A DNA stretch of 64,000 nucleotides from Candidatus Desulfovibrio kirbyi (lineage in GTDB: Bacteria > Desulfobacterota > Desulfovibrionia > Desulfovibrionales > Desulfovibrionaceae), in the NCBI GenBank assembly GCA_013374015.1, contig BLLL01000006.1:24464-88463 (forward strand), read 5' to 3'. Below are positions 35,976 through 47,779 of the stretch, in pieces (positions within the stretch are counted from its first letter, which is position 1; each line of letters opens with the position of its first letter). Under the pieces are notes generated by a model. The model had not been told where the DNA came from. It searched no databases and was given only the letters and a program-made list of their open reading frames with translations. Made by a program: the position numbers and the translations under genes.

Positions 35976-36407
35976 CTATCCTTCGTTTGCCTTCGTCTTG
36001 TTGCGCAGCATACTGCCTGCCACAACAATGCCCTTTGTGCCTGCCTCGTGGGCCTGTCGTGCAACTTCCTCCAGCGATTTGTCGCGTTCGGTAAAAACTT
36101 TCATGAGCATGGGCAAGTTCACGCCCGTCACCACTTCCACATTGAGCTTTCCAAGCAGGGCAAGGGCAAGATTTGTGGGGGTACCTCCAAACATATCCGT
36201 CAGAATGATGACGCCTGCTCCCTTGTCCAGCAGCTTTGCCGCATCGTCCAGACGGCGCACGGTATCCGCGACCTGATCCGAGAGTTCAACGCTGATGGAA
36301 CAGCAATCGCTTAACGGCCCCAAAATAAACTCCGCAGTGCGCAATATGGACGCGCCGTAGTCAAGGTGGGAAACGATGATAATGCCTACCTGCGCTGTGT
36401 TTTCCAT
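35976..36407 (-). CDS. PTS mannose-family EIIA domain protein
   Basis: The 143-residue single-domain protein has the EIIA(Man) fold with the phosphorylatable histidine in IIIVSHLDYG near residue 13 and the TDMFGGTPTN motif near 70. ATG 36407 is preferred because GAGG lies eight bases upstream; a second ATG lies four codons further up. No EIIB, EIIC, HPr or EI gene is in the window, so here it may serve in regulation and not in sugar uptake. It follows rapZ by about 30 bases in the rpoN-rapZ block. Confidence 0.88.
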   Translation of the reverse strand: MENTAQVGIIIVSHLDYGASILRTAEFILGPLSDCCSISVELSDQVADTVRRLDDAAKLLDKGAGVIILTDMFGGTPTNLALALLGKLNVEVVTGVNLPMLMKVFTERDKSLEEVARQAHEAGTKGIVVAGSMLRNKTKANEG

Positions 36408-36436
36408 AGCCTGCCTCATGCCATTAACGGCATTAG

Positions 36437-37354
36437 TTAGTTGAGTTTAAGGTGGCGGTGCTCAAGACAAACACGGTAGTCCGCCTGACGGAGCGCTCTG
36501 AAGAGTTCTTCAGCCATTGCCACGGAACGGTGCCGTCCGCCGGTACAGCCGAGGGCAACAGTAAGGCGGTAACGCCCCTCGGCTTCCATTTGCGGCAGCA
36601 TGCAGAAAAACAACTCCTGCAATTTGTTACGAAATTCAAGCGAATTTTGCGATGCAAAAACATAGGCGCTCACTTTTTCATCCTTGCCTGACAGCGGGCG
36701 CAACTGCTCGTCAAAATAAGGATTTGGCAAAAAACGCAGATCAAAAACCATATCTGCCTCACGCGGCACGCCATACTTGAAGCCAAAAGAAATAAGGTTG
36801 ATCCTGAGCAACCGCAAACGGTTCTGATCGTCACTCCAGCGTTGTTGAACGGCGCGGCGCAAATCATGGATAGAAAAAAGTGAGGTGTCAATGACCAGAT
36901 CAGCCATATCGCGCAAGGGCTTCAGGCTTGTGCGTTCCGCGGCGAGAGCCGCTTCAAGGCCAATGCCTTCCCGCTCAAGCGGATGCGGCCTGCGTGTCGT
37001 GGCGTAACGGCGTATGAGTTCCTGAGTATCCGCCTCCAAAAAAAGCAGGGTCAGCATGACGTTTTGCGCGGACAAGGCCTCCAGTGCGGCGCGCATCTCC
37101 TCCGGAAAATTGCTTTGACGCATATCCATGCCAAGGGCAATGCCCTTGAAATGGGACATAGATCGACGCCGCATCATCGCGGTCATCTCAGGCGCCAAAC
37201 TTGCCGGAAGCCCGTCAACCGTAAAATAGCGCAGGTCTTCAAAAACCTGCAAGGCAGTGCTTTTGCCGGCGCCTGAAAGACCGGTAACAATACAAACGCC
37301 CTGAACAACGCACGCCCCTGCTGCGGACAAAGATTCTGGAGAACTGCTTGCCAT
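36437..37354 (-). CDS. rapZ: RapZ-type nucleotide-binding RNA adaptor
   Basis: RapZ (YvcJ family) binds nucleotides and in enterobacteria guides RNase E to small RNAs that control glucosamine-6-phosphate synthesis. The 305-residue protein has Walker A GLSGAGKS near residue 25-32, a DMR...[13 protein letters not shown] middle and the C-terminal signature [10 protein letters not shown] near 265. In related bacteria it lies with rpoN, hpf and ptsN; here ptsN is missing and hpf is broken. Whether it acts on RNA in this organism is not known. Confidence 0.92.
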   Translation of the reverse strand: MASSSPESLSAAGACVVQGVCIVTGLSGAGKSTALQVFEDLRYFTVDGLPASLAPEMTAMMRRRSMSHFKGIALGMDMRQSNFPEEMRAALEALSAQNVMLTLLFLEADTQELIRRYATTRRPHPLEREGIGLEAALAAERTSLKPLRDMADLVIDTSLFSIHDLRRAVQQRWSDDQNRLRLLRINLISFGFKYGVPREADMVFDLRFLPNPYFDEQLRPLSGKDEKVSAYVFASQNSLEFRNKLQELFFCMLPQMEAEGRYRLTVALGCTGGRHRSVAMAEELFRALRQADYRVCLEHRHLKLN

Positions 37355-37457
37355 ATGTTGTTTTACAGCGCAGGTCTGCCGTCTGTCAAAAACAGCCGGC
37401 CCTGTTTGCCCTTGCCGTTACAGCACAGGATCAATAAGAGCATATTCCCCTGATTTT

Positions 37458-37613
37458 CTAGCGATGCCGGAACTTGTCCACGGTCAGCACAACGCCGGCG
37501 TCCAAGCCAGAAGATTTGCAAAAAAATCTTCCAAGTTTTTCCATACGCCGCCGCGCGTATTTTTTGAGATGGTCTGAGGCTTCAAAATTTTTAAACACAA
37601 AAGAAATATTCAT
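37458..37613 (-). pseudogene. hpf: truncated ribosome hibernation factor
   Basis: ATG 37613 opens a frame that encodes MNISFVFKNFEASDHLKKYA and then KLGRFFCKSSGLDAGVVLTVDKFRHR, a clear HPF/RaiA N-terminus, but it ends in TAG at 37458 after 51 residues. The following bases do not continue the domain in any frame, so the rest (short forms are about 100 residues, long ones 180) has been lost, not only stopped. It lies between rpoN and rapZ, where hpf and ptsN stand in relatives. Both functions appear to be gone from this locus. Confidence 0.85.
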
Positions 37614-37641
37614 CTAGTTTCTCCAGGGTCATATGTTTTGT

Positions 37642-39066
37642 TCAAAAATGCTCCTTGCGTCTGGACGATGGCTGAATATTGAGCGCCGTGCGGTATTTCG
37701 CCACAGTACGCCTGGCGATCTGGACCTGCAGAGCGTCTTTGAGCATATCGCCGATACGTTCGTCGCTCAAGGGAGCCTTGGGGTCTTCATCAGAAATATA
37801 TTTTTTTATTAAGGCCTTGACGCTTTCTGAACCAAGCTGTGTGCCGTTGTCCAATTCCAACCCGCTGTTGAAAAAAAATTTCAATTCAAAAATACCGTGG
37901 GGCGTTGCCATATATTTGTTGGTGGTAATACGGCTGACTGTTGATTCGTGCATGTCTATGTCGTCGGCAATATCTTTAAGAATGAGCGGCATAAGTTTGG
38001 TAATACCCTCGTCAAAAAAAGCCTTTTGCTGACGGACAATGCTTTCGGCAACTTTATAGAGTGTGCGATTGCGCTGGTGCATGGCCTTGATAAGCCATGA
38101 GGCCGAGCGTCTTTTCTCCGCACAGTATTCCCTGTCCTGCTCAGAGGCGTCCTTGGTGTTCATTTTGCAAGAATCGGACAGTCGCAATTGTGGCAGCGAA
38201 TCGTCATTCAACAGAATAATAAACTCGCCGTCAACATTGTATACAAAAATATCCGGACTGACAAATGTTGGTTCACCGCCGCCGAAACTCGCACCGGGCA
38301 GCGGTTCAAGGTTTTGGATAATATCCATATACTCCTTGAGTTCCTCCATTGTGAAATTAAATTTACGCAATAAGGGTTTGTAACGCTTTGCTTCCATATC
38401 TTCAAGATGTGACTGGATAAGCTCAACCAGTATGCTGTCTCTGTCATAATGCAGATTCTTCACTTGAATCAAAAGACATTCACTGGCGTTGCGCGCTGCC
38501 ACTCCCACAGGGTCAAACCGCTGCACCCGATCAAGAACACTGAGCGTTTCAGCAGGCGTTGCCCGGCACATTTCGGCAATCTCCTCCACTGTCGCGCTCA
38601 GATATCCCGAAGACGCAAGATTGCCGATAATAACTTCGCCAATCGCCTGCTGGGTCTCAGTGAGCGTTGACAGGCGCAACTGCCAGAGCAGGTGTCCTTC
38701 CAGAGTGGGCTTTGCGGTATACCGCGCTTCAAGGGAGGAAATTTCTTCAAGAGCTTCAAACTCACGGGATTGCGAAAGTCTGGGGGTGCTGGCGAATTCA
38801 CCGAGATAGTCTTCCCAGTCCGCATTGCTCGTCAGCTCCGTTCCGTAGGCGTCATCATCCTGGCTTTGTTTGCGCTCATCTTCCATCTCCAAGGCTTTGT
38901 CCTCATAATCCGCCTCTTCAAGAAAAGGGTTTTCCAAAAGTTCCTGCTGCACGGTTTCCAAAAGCTCAATGCGTGAAAGTTGTAGAAGTTTGATGGCCTG
39001 CTGCAACTGCGGCGTCATTATCAGCTGCTGCGCAAGTTTTAATTGCTGTCGGAGTTCCAGTGCCAT
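37642..39066 (-). CDS. rpoN: RNA polymerase sigma-54 factor
   Basis: The 474-residue protein has all three sigma-54 regions: the Gln/Leu-rich region I (QQLIMTPQLQQAIKLLQLSR), an acidic region II, and region III with the core-binding part, the helix-turn-helix (ADDIDMHESTVSRITTNKY) and the RpoN box ARRTVAKYR near the end. It is full length. Sigma-54 needs an AAA+ activator; none is in the window. A perfect -24/-12 target lies at 3100-3115, so the factor is probably in use. Confidence 0.97.
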   Translation of the reverse strand: MALELRQQLKLAQQLIMTPQLQQAIKLLQLSRIELLETVQQELLENPFLEEADYEDKALEMEDERKQSQDDDAYGTELTSNADWEDYLGEFASTPRLSQSREFEALEEISSLEARYTAKPTLEGHLLWQLRLSTLTETQQAIGEVIIGNLASSGYLSATVEEIAEMCRATPAETLSVLDRVQRFDPVGVAARNASECLLIQVKNLHYDRDSILVELIQSHLEDMEAKRYKPLLRKFNFTMEELKEYMDIIQNLEPLPGASFGGGEPTFVSPDIFVYNVDGEFIILLNDDSLPQLRLSDSCKMNTKDASEQDREYCAEKRRSASWLIKAMHQRNRTLYKVAESIVRQQKAFFDEGITKLMPLILKDIADDIDMHESTVSRITTNKYMATPHGIFELKFFFNSGLELDNGTQLGSESVKALIKKYISDEDPKAPLSDERIGDMLKDALQVQIARRTVAKYRTALNIQPSSRRKEHF

Positions 39067-39279
39067 AGGGGGGGTCTACAGTATAAAATATAGCAAGTTG
39101 TTACAATGGATTGCGCGTCTGCCGTAGAAAACTTGTTTCAAAAACTATGCCATATCCTGCAAAAATATGCAACTGATTGATTTTTGCGCTTAAATCCTGT
39201 TATGTCGAAACTCCGGTATTGCGATGCCGGCCATTTTCAGGTATGCAGGGAAAGACATCTCGCTTCGGAGGTAGCCTGC

Positions 39280-39870
39280 ATGCAGCACTTGCCCATACAG
39301 CGCGCGCTGTTGAGCGTCACGGACAAAAGCGGCCTTATAGAGTTTGCGGCTTTTCTCGCCGACAACGCTGTCAGGATAGTTTCCACCGGCGGCACGCAAA
39401 AAACACTCGAATCCGCAGGGATACAGGTAACATCCGTCAGCGCCGTGACGGGCTTTCCGGAAATTCTGGACGGACGGGTCAAAACTCTGCATCCCGCCAT
39501 TCATGCCGGAATTCTTGCAAACAAGGACGATCCCTCGCAGTTGCAAACACTTGATGAACAAAACATACATGCCTTTGACCTTATCTGCGTCAATCTTTAC
39601 GACTTTGTCGGTGCTGTGGAACGCAAACTTTCCCTAGAAGACGCTGTGGAAGCAATCGACATCGGCGGCCCCTGCATGTTGCGCGCGGCAGCCAAAAATT
39701 TTCACAGCGTCCTTGTGCTGCCCTCCCCCCAATGGTACCAGACGGCTATGGAAGAACTGCAAAAAAACAACATGACTGCGGGACTGAAATTCCGGCAGAC
39801 TATGGCCTCACGCGTCTTTGAGGCAACATCGCGATACGATGCGCTTATCACGTCTTATTTACGCCCGTAA
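39280..39870 (+). CDS. purH: IMP cyclohydrolase (stand-alone PurH N-domain)
   Basis: The 196-residue protein is the MGS-like IMP cyclohydrolase domain of PurH, which closes the purine ring in the last step of IMP synthesis. [40 protein letters not shown] and [11 protein letters not shown] appear in order, then [15 protein letters not shown]. The AICAR transformylase half of ordinary PurH is absent; as far as I recall, Desulfovibrio species encode it elsewhere. ATG 39280 has CGGAGG about eight bases upstream; the frame is open further up but not conserved in appearance. Confidence 0.9.
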   Translation: MQHLPIQRALLSVTDKSGLIEFAAFLADNAVRIVSTGGTQKTLESAGIQVTSVSAVTGFPEILDGRVKTLHPAIHAGILANKDDPSQLQTLDEQNIHAFDLICVNLYDFVGAVERKLSLEDAVEAIDIGGPCMLRAAAKNFHSVLVLPSPQWYQTAMEELQKNNMTAGLKFRQTMASRVFEATSRYDALITSYLRP

Positions 39871-39914
39871 ACACAAACGCGCCATTTCAAAACACAGATC
39901 GGCTTTGCCGTAAC

Positions 39915-40067
39915 ATGCAAAATATTCGGAACATACGCAACATTGGAATCATTGCCCATATTGACGCCGGAAAAATCACGCTTTCCGAGCGTATGCTCTT
40001 TTACAGCAGCAAGATACACCGCATGGGCGAAGTGCACGACGGCGCCGCCACATTTGATTTGCCCTAG
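39915..40067 (+). pseudogene. N-terminal remnant of an EF-G paralogue
   Basis: Fifty codons read [20 protein letters not shown] then [20 protein letters not shown] and [10 protein letters not shown] before TAG at 40065-40067. This is the start of an elongation factor G-type GTPase, including the G1 loop, which should read AHIDAGKTT; here the first threonine after the lysine is isoleucine. The effector region, G2 onwards, and the other ~640 residues are missing. The wording is closest to the second EF-G (FusA2-type) copies. The stop codon lies six bases before rsmA. Confidence 0.85.
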
Positions 40068-40073
40068 CCGCTC

Positions 40074-42483
<2,410 letters not shown>

Positions 42484-42637
42484 CTACTACGCAGCCCCCT
42501 CGAAACGCAAGAACGGAATTTTGGCGCGTTCTGAAGATTTTATCCGCAAAAAACTGTTGAACATGTTATTGAAAAAGATTAAGCTAATTCTTTATGTCAT
42601 GATATTCACCATAACAGTATTTTATAAGGACAACACT

Positions 42638-43189
42638 ATGCAAACCCGCCTTTATTTGCCGCTGATTTTACTGCTTCTCCTTGCGTTGCCTGCCTGCCAG
42701 CAGTCCGGCAACGCCCCTAAAATAGTGGTTGTGGATATGAACCGTATAATGCGTGACAGCGAACCGGCAAAGGCTGGCGTGAAATTCCTAGAAAGCCTGC
42801 ATACCGACATGCAGGAAAAAATCAATGCAATTCAGGAACGTCTGGCAAAAAAACCTAACGACGAATCCACCCAGAAAGAGCTGCAGAGCGTCTACATGAC
42901 CGCCCAGCAGCGTATGCAGACAGAACAGCAGAACGTGATAAATCTGCTGAATGACGCCATTCAGCGCGTCATCAACCAGTGCCGCGAACAAAATGGCTAT
43001 GATATCGTCATCAACGTGGAAATGACTGCCTCTTACAACACCGCTGTTGACGTGACGGCGGAAATTATTGAGCAGGTAAACAAACTCACGATTACGTTCA
43101 AGCCGACGGTTGAAGAAACGGCCCCAGCGGTTGTTCCTGACGCGCCCGGCGGCGACGCGCGACCTGCGGCAAAAACGCCTAAAAAATAA
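42638..43189 (+). CDS. OmpH/Skp-like lipoprotein
   Basis: A lipoprotein signal ends in LPAC near residue 22. The rest has the OmpH pattern: KIVVVDMNRIMRDSEPAKAG, a long helical hairpin rich in Gln/Glu, then GYDIVINVEMTASYNTAVDVT and a Pro/Ala-rich tail. Skp-type chaperones hold outer-membrane proteins in the periplasm, and a lipid anchor is unusual for them. ATG 42638 has AAGGA eight bases upstream. A second, soluble OmpH gene lies at 53971. The stop lies nine bases from the convergent tsaD end. Confidence 0.8.
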   Translation: MQTRLYLPLILLLLLALPACQQSGNAPKIVVVDMNRIMRDSEPAKAGVKFLESLHTDMQEKINAIQERLAKKPNDESTQKELQSVYMTAQQRMQTEQQNVINLLNDAIQRVINQCREQNGYDIVINVEMTASYNTAVDVTAEIIEQVNKLTITFKPTVEETAPAVVPDAPGGDARPAAKTPKK

Positions 43190-43198
43190 ATTTTGCTT

Positions 43199-44233
43199 TT
43201 ATTTTGATGAGATAGATAGCATGTCATCAGGGATGACACGCCCGCGCGGTATGGTTTCCATATCCAAGGAATGATAGTAGCGGTTGCTGTATAAAAGCCA
43301 TCCGGCGTAGGCTATCATGACGGCATTGTCGGTGCACAGATCCGGGGGCGGCACAAGCGTCTTGCCCCCGCGTTTGCCCATAAGCGCCGTCATGCGTTCG
43401 CGCAGCAGGAAATTTGACGCCACGCCGCCGGCCAGCAACAGGACGCGCAAAGACGGGCGCCGGTCAAGCGCCCGCTCCACCTTGACGCACAACGTGTCAA
43501 CAACCGCCAGATTGAATGACGCGCAACATTTTTTCAGGTCGTCATCCGTCTTGTCTGGCAAGCGCCGGCTGCCAAGATGGGCGGCCACAGCGGTCTTTAA
43601 GCCGCTGAAGCTGAAATCCAGATTGTCGTTGTCAAGATAGGGGCGCGGAAAAAGCGTAGGATCCGCCACGCCCTCCCTGCCCAGCGCGTCTATCAAATGT
43701 CCGCTGGGATAGGGGAACCCAAGAAGTTTGCCCACCTTGTCAAAAGCCTCGCCCGCCGCATCGTCCAGCGTTCGCCCCAACTGTGTGAAAAATTGGGGAG
43801 AGTGTATATGATACAGATGCGTGTGTCCGCCGGAAACAAGCAGCCCCAGCGCGGGAAACGACAGTTTGTGGGCAAGTCCATTGACCAGCAGATGGGCATG
43901 CAGATGATTGACGCCGATGAATTTGCAGTCAAGCCCCAAGGCCAGGGCTTTGGCAAAAGCCACGCCGACCAACAGACTCCCCAGAAGACCGGGACCGCGC
44001 GCAACGGCCACATACGTGATGTCCGCCGGCCTAAGGCAACAGCGCCGCATGAGTTCGTCAAACAGCGGCCCGATATACCGGCAGTGTTCGCGTGAGGCAA
44101 GCTCGGGCACAACGCCGCCAAAGAGCGCGTGCAGATTCGTCTGGCTTGCCAGAACAGAACCTGCCACGCGCCCGTCCTCAATAACCGCAAGGGCTGTTTC
44201 GTCGCAGGAAGTTTCAATGCCGAGGCAGATCAC
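43199..44233 (-). CDS. tsaD: tRNA threonylcarbamoyladenosine synthase subunit TsaD
   Basis: TsaD transfers the threonylcarbamoyl group to A37 of ANN-decoding tRNAs in a complex with TsaB and TsaE. The 344-residue ASKHA-fold protein shows [15 protein letters not shown] at the start, the metal motif [10 protein letters not shown] near residue 110, and [10 protein letters not shown] near 133, with [15 protein letters not shown] near 270. Its ATG overlaps the fbp stop by four bases. Confidence 0.96.
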   Translation of the reverse strand: MICLGIETSCDETALAVIEDGRVAGSVLASQTNLHALFGGVVPELASREHCRYIGPLFDELMRRCCLRPADITYVAVARGPGLLGSLLVGVAFAKALALGLDCKFIGVNHLHAHLLVNGLAHKLSFPALGLLVSGGHTHLYHIHSPQFFTQLGRTLDDAAGEAFDKVGKLLGFPYPSGHLIDALGREGVADPTLFPRPYLDNDNLDFSFSGLKTAVAAHLGSRRLPDKTDDDLKKCCASFNLAVVDTLCVKVERALDRRPSLRVLLLAGGVASNFLLRERMTALMGKRGGKTLVPPPDLCTDNAVMIAYAGWLLYSNRYYHSLDMETIPRGRVIPDDMLSISSK

Positions 44234-45231
44234 GCGTGTTTGGCATAGATAGTTTCAACGGCTGTCACATCGTCGGCTGAGCCGATAAACAGCGGCATAC
44301 GAGCGTGCAGTTTGTCCGGCTTGCGTTCAAGAATGCGCCCCATGCCGTCGCTTGCTTTGCCGCCGGCCTGTTCCGCCAGAAAGGCCAGCGGCGAGGCCTC
44401 ACAGAGCAGACGCAGCTTTCCGTCGGGTTTTTTTGCGTCAGGCGGGTACATATAGATTCCGCCATAGATGAGGGTGCGGTGAAAATCGGCCACAAGCGAA
44501 CCCACATACCGCGAGGAATAGGGGCTTCCCGTGGGCGACGGACAGTTGTGGAACCAGTCGATCACGTCCCGGGTAGCCGCGCTCCAGTTTTTCCAGTTGC
44601 CCTCATTGACGGAATAGACATGCCCCTGCTGTGGTATGCGCATGTCCGGATGGGAGAGCAAAAATTCGCCAACGCCGGGATCCAGCGTGAAGCCGTGCAC
44701 TCCCTGGCCTGTGCTGAACACAAGCATCGTTGCGGGACCATACAGTATGTACCCGGCAGCCACCTGCCTGACCCCCTGCTGGAGCACTTCTTCTAGGGCG
44801 ACCTCACCCCTGTTACCGTCCGGACGACGTAAAATGGAAAAAATTGTGCCCACATTGATGTTGGCGTCAATATTTGACGAGCCGTCCAACGGGTCAAACA
44901 CAAGAATATAGTCGCCATGCGGAAATTCCGGCCGAACGCGGATAAGCTCAGGCTCTTCTTCCGAACTCATGGCGCACAGCGCTCCACAACGCTCCATGCG
45001 GTATATCATGATCCGGTTTGCTATTTCATCCAGTTTCTGAACATCTTCGCCCTGCACGTTCACTTCGCCGGTGCCGCCGAGAATGTCGAGCAACCCGGCC
45101 TTTGTTATACGACGGGCAATCGTTTTGCCTGAAAGGATAAGATCATAGAGCAAGCCCGTAAATTGTCCCGTAGCGTGGGGAGACTGTTTCTGATGCAGCA
45201 GAAGGTATTCTGTAACAGTGATATCGGCCAT
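44230..45231 (-). CDS. fbp: class I fructose-1,6-bisphosphatase
   Basis: FBPase drives gluconeogenesis by removing the 1-phosphate from fructose 1,6-bisphosphate. In 333 residues, [13 protein letters not shown] near 110 is the metal-binding motif of class I enzymes, with MSSEEEPE upstream (acidic ligands) and [12 protein letters not shown] and GGIYMYP in the sugar site. Length is normal. It is upstream of tsaD and overlaps it by four bases. Confidence 0.96.
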   Translation of the reverse strand: MADITVTEYLLLHQKQSPHATGQFTGLLYDLILSGKTIARRITKAGLLDILGGTGEVNVQGEDVQKLDEIANRIMIYRMERCGALCAMSSEEEPELIRVRPEFPHGDYILVFDPLDGSSNIDANINVGTIFSILRRPDGNRGEVALEEVLQQGVRQVAAGYILYGPATMLVFSTGQGVHGFTLDPGVGEFLLSHPDMRIPQQGHVYSVNEGNWKNWSAATRDVIDWFHNCPSPTGSPYSSRYVGSLVADFHRTLIYGGIYMYPPDAKKPDGKLRLLCEASPLAFLAEQAGGKASDGMGRILERKPDKLHARMPLFIGSADDVTAVETIYAKHA

Positions 45232-45303
45232 GAGAGCCTCCCGGATGAAAATAGCACAACTGACTTTGCGCTGAACAACCCTATACTCATGCGCGTCATT
45301 ATG

Positions 45304-46311
45304 TTATTCTTGCACACGGCTTTTCCCGCCGGACGGGGTTTTCTTCAGCAGGACACTTTCACTGTTGCCGGGCTGAATATCCTTTGCGCCGTCGGCAGCC
45401 TGTCCGGCGAGCAGATCAACCTGTTGTCCCTCCGGAGGCGTGTCTTTATTTTTTCTTTCCGGTTGTGGGGGCGGAAGCTTTTCGCGTTCCTTGGGGAAAA
45501 ACGTGATCCCCTTGCTCACATCGCCGTCGCCCTCGGCAAAGGCGCCCGATTCGGCAACGGCGAAGACAAGCGGCAAATTCCCGAGATAGCGCACTATATA
45601 GTAAAAAGAGCCGGTTGCGTTTTTGCAAACGCCTGAGGAATTTTTGGAAACCACATCTTCCCAGTTGACGCCCGCCAGAGGCGTGGCGGCAAAATCATAC
45701 TTTCCCGTCCAGAGCAACGCCTGCGGAGAAAGCACAACAAGACTTTGCGGGTCCACCGAATACTGCATCAGCGTCCGCATGTCAAAATGGGACAGCATAA
45801 TGCCCAAAAAATCCACGCTGTCGTAGAGCGGAATCGCAAGCAGAACTTCCGGCCCAAGAAGCGTATTTTGCACATCGCCGCGCAAAGCGCGGCTGTTCTG
45901 TTTTTTATCTTCATAGAGCAACGGGATGAAATCCAGTTGCTTGAGCGGGGAAGCCGGCATCTGTCCCAAAATCGTGCCGTCGTATTTGACGCCGGCAAAA
46001 CCGCTGATCCAGGGAAATTTTTTCATAAAATCCGCAACCCATGCGCGGGTCGGCGGTTTGTCCGCATTAAGCATGACGCGTTCCAGACGTTCCAGCTCAA
46101 GATCTATGCCCAGCATACTGTTTGTCAGCGCAAGCGCCTGTGGAGAAAGATCACTTTTTTCCTGATAGTCTACTTCAACAGGCGGACTGACATAGACGTT
46201 CCAGAAACCCCTGGCCGATTTCCAGACATTTTTTGTGGGTTGATACGCGCTGCAGCCGACTGTCAGGGCAAGCGCCGCCAAGGGCAGAAAACAACGTAAC
46301 AAATTTAGCAC
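45304..46311 (-). CDS. lipoprotein with possible sensor-like domain, unknown function
   Basis: A 335-residue lipoprotein: signal MLNLLRCFLPLAALALTVGC with the lipobox VGC near residue 20. A helical part (ALALTNSMLGIDLELERLER) is followed by FPWISGFAGVKYDGTILGQM and YDSVDFLGIMLSHFDMRTLMQY, whose order recalls a Cache/PAS-like periplasmic fold. The C-terminal 70 residues are Pro/Glu/Lys-rich and probably unstructured. Function is unknown; it stands between fbp and a TPR/FtsB cluster, and could be envelope-related. Confidence 0.7.
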   Translation of the reverse strand: MLNLLRCFLPLAALALTVGCSAYQPTKNVWKSARGFWNVYVSPPVEVDYQEKSDLSPQALALTNSMLGIDLELERLERVMLNADKPPTRAWVADFMKKFPWISGFAGVKYDGTILGQMPASPLKQLDFIPLLYEDKKQNSRALRGDVQNTLLGPEVLLAIPLYDSVDFLGIMLSHFDMRTLMQYSVDPQSLVVLSPQALLWTGKYDFAATPLAGVNWEDVVSKNSSGVCKNATGSFYYIVRYLGNLPLVFAVAESGAFAEGDGDVSKGITFFPKEREKLPPPQPERKNKDTPPEGQQVDLLAGQAADGAKDIQPGNSESVLLKKTPSGGKSRVQE

Positions 46312-46402
46312 ACTGAACTCCTGTCATTTATGCACGCAGCGCATATAGTTGGGCAAATTCCTGTTCTTTATTTTTCATCGCCGGCGCGCGCTTTCCAGCC
46401 TA

Positions 46403-47203
46403 TCAGCTTTGCGCTCTGGCTTCAACACGTTCGGCCAACGCTTCAAGCATGCTGATAAGTTTGTCCTTGCCCGATGAAGATTCTGGCTGTGCAGTCAGAC
46501 TTTCCGACAGATCAGCTGCAGGGGCGTTGGCGAGCAATACGCTCAATGTGGTTATGCGATGTTGCAAATCTTCGCTTTCTCCAAAGTTTGACGCCCCGGC
46601 CAACAATTCATGATAGATATCCAGCGCTCCCTGTATGTCGCCCTGCTCTGCCAGCACGTCGGCCATTGAGCGGGTACGCAGGGAAAACTGTTCTTCGACG
46701 GGTTCTGACTCGGTGGGGTTCGACATCGGTTCGGCGAAAGGCGGCATGTCCGAATGTTTAACAACGGATTGCTGGGAATTTTGCGCCTGCTTCTCGTCCA
46801 GCAGGGAGGCCAGCCCCCTGTCCAGCACGTCATGGATTGATATCGTGCTGTTCGTAAACCAGGCGGAGAGAAATCGCAGGGCAAAGGCAGTGTCCGGGGC
46901 ATCGCCCGCGATGTTCAGGCTGGCACCCCACGCCTGCCAAAAACCCGCATAGGCGGCAAACATCTTGCTGAGTTTGGCAATCTGGGCTGTGCATACGGTG
47001 CGGCGCTCCGTTTTATAGAGCAGTTCTATAAAAAAAAGACGCGCCTCCAGAAATTCAGGATGCCTTTCAAGCCCCTGTTCCAGAATATCCAGAGCCTCGT
47101 CAATACGTTGAACTTCAGAAAGCAGGCGCGCCAGCGGAAAAAAAATCTTGGAATTGGGTTCCAGTTCAAGAACCTCTTTGTACCATTCAATTTTTTCTGT
47201 CAT
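46403..47203 (-). CDS. tetratricopeptide-repeat protein
   Basis: The 266-residue protein has TPR-type helical pairs near the N-terminus (WYKEVLELEPNSKIFFPLAR and RIDEALDILEQGLERHPEFL), a linker rich in Ser/Glu, and a further repeat (AEQGDIQGALDIYHELL) near residue 200. The start at 47203 is supported by AGGAG nine bases upstream and overlaps the upstream FtsB-like gene by 17 bases. No signal peptide, so it is cytoplasmic. Partners are unknown; the position after an FtsB-like divisome gene hints at an envelope or division link. Confidence 0.8.
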   Translation of the reverse strand: MTEKIEWYKEVLELEPNSKIFFPLARLLSEVQRIDEALDILEQGLERHPEFLEARLFFIELLYKTERRTVCTAQIAKLSKMFAAYAGFWQAWGASLNIAGDAPDTAFALRFLSAWFTNSTISIHDVLDRGLASLLDEKQAQNSQQSVVKHSDMPPFAEPMSNPTESEPVEEQFSLRTRSMADVLAEQGDIQGALDIYHELLAGASNFGESEDLQHRITTLSVLLANAPAADLSESLTAQPESSSGKDKLISMLEALAERVEARAQS

Positions 47204-47510
47204 CGTTTGTGGCTCCTGAGTTAATTCCGGATGAATTTTCAAAGAGGTATAATACTTCATTGTCTCGAACATAGTGCAAACGCTGCCGGATCATTTTTTC
47301 CATATACTGGTTGTCTGACTGCATGAGGCGAATTTCACGGCTCAATGCAAGATTCCGGGCATCAAGATCGGAAATTTTTTGTTTTATTTCAGTATGCTGT
47401 TGTTTGAGTGCGCGATATTCCAGAAGCCCTGTGGGCCCCCAGACCATACGGCTGAACAACACAACCGCAACAATGCCCAAGGCTACAAGCAGAAAAACAC
47501 GCCAAAACAT
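47187..47510 (-). CDS. FtsB/DivIC-like septum protein
   Basis: A 107-residue bitopic protein: a short N-terminus, one membrane helix (VFLLVALGIVAVVLFSRMVW), then a coiled coil (ALKQQHTEIKQKISDLDARN) and a YMEKMIRQRLHYVRDNEVLY end. That plan, size and the RxxLxYVRxxExxY-like motif are typical of the FtsB/DivIC family, which links FtsL and FtsQ in the divisome. Position in a row of small genes with pgsA supports a core role. Confidence 0.8.
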   Translation of the reverse strand: MFWRVFLLVALGIVAVVLFSRMVWGPTGLLEYRALKQQHTEIKQKISDLDARNLALSREIRLMQSDNQYMEKMIRQRLHYVRDNEVLYLFENSSGINSGATNDDRKN

Positions 47511-47521
47511 AACAATTACTG

Positions 47522-47779
47522 CTACTGCAACAGTCTTTTTTGTTGTGCCCCTTCCTTGTGGGATGAGGGCCTGAGTTCCGACAAAAAGCTGTCGGTAGCG
47601 GCCTCAAGACGACGAACATCGTCTTCAACCAGTTCAATTAAATCTATGCGTTGCAGATAATCTTTGAGTATTGAAAATTCTTCATTGAAATGCCGCCTCC
47701 AGATGCCGGAATTCAGCTCTGTCTCAAATTCCAGAATCGTCTGGATACAATTTTTGAGGCGAATTTGCAATGTGCTCAT
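47522..47779 (-). CDS. small helical protein of unknown function
   Basis: An 85-residue, mostly helical acidic protein (STLQIRLKNCIQTILEFETE and a RIDLIELVEDDVRRLEAATD stretch). The start at 47779 overlaps the pgsA stop by four bases (ATGA), which fixes it; the longer frame would run into pgsA. It is followed 11 bases later by the FtsB-like gene. No known family is recognised. Confidence 0.65.
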   Translation of the reverse strand: MSTLQIRLKNCIQTILEFETELNSGIWRRHFNEEFSILKDYLQRIDLIELVEDDVRRLEAATDSFLSELRPSSHKEGAQQKRLLQ

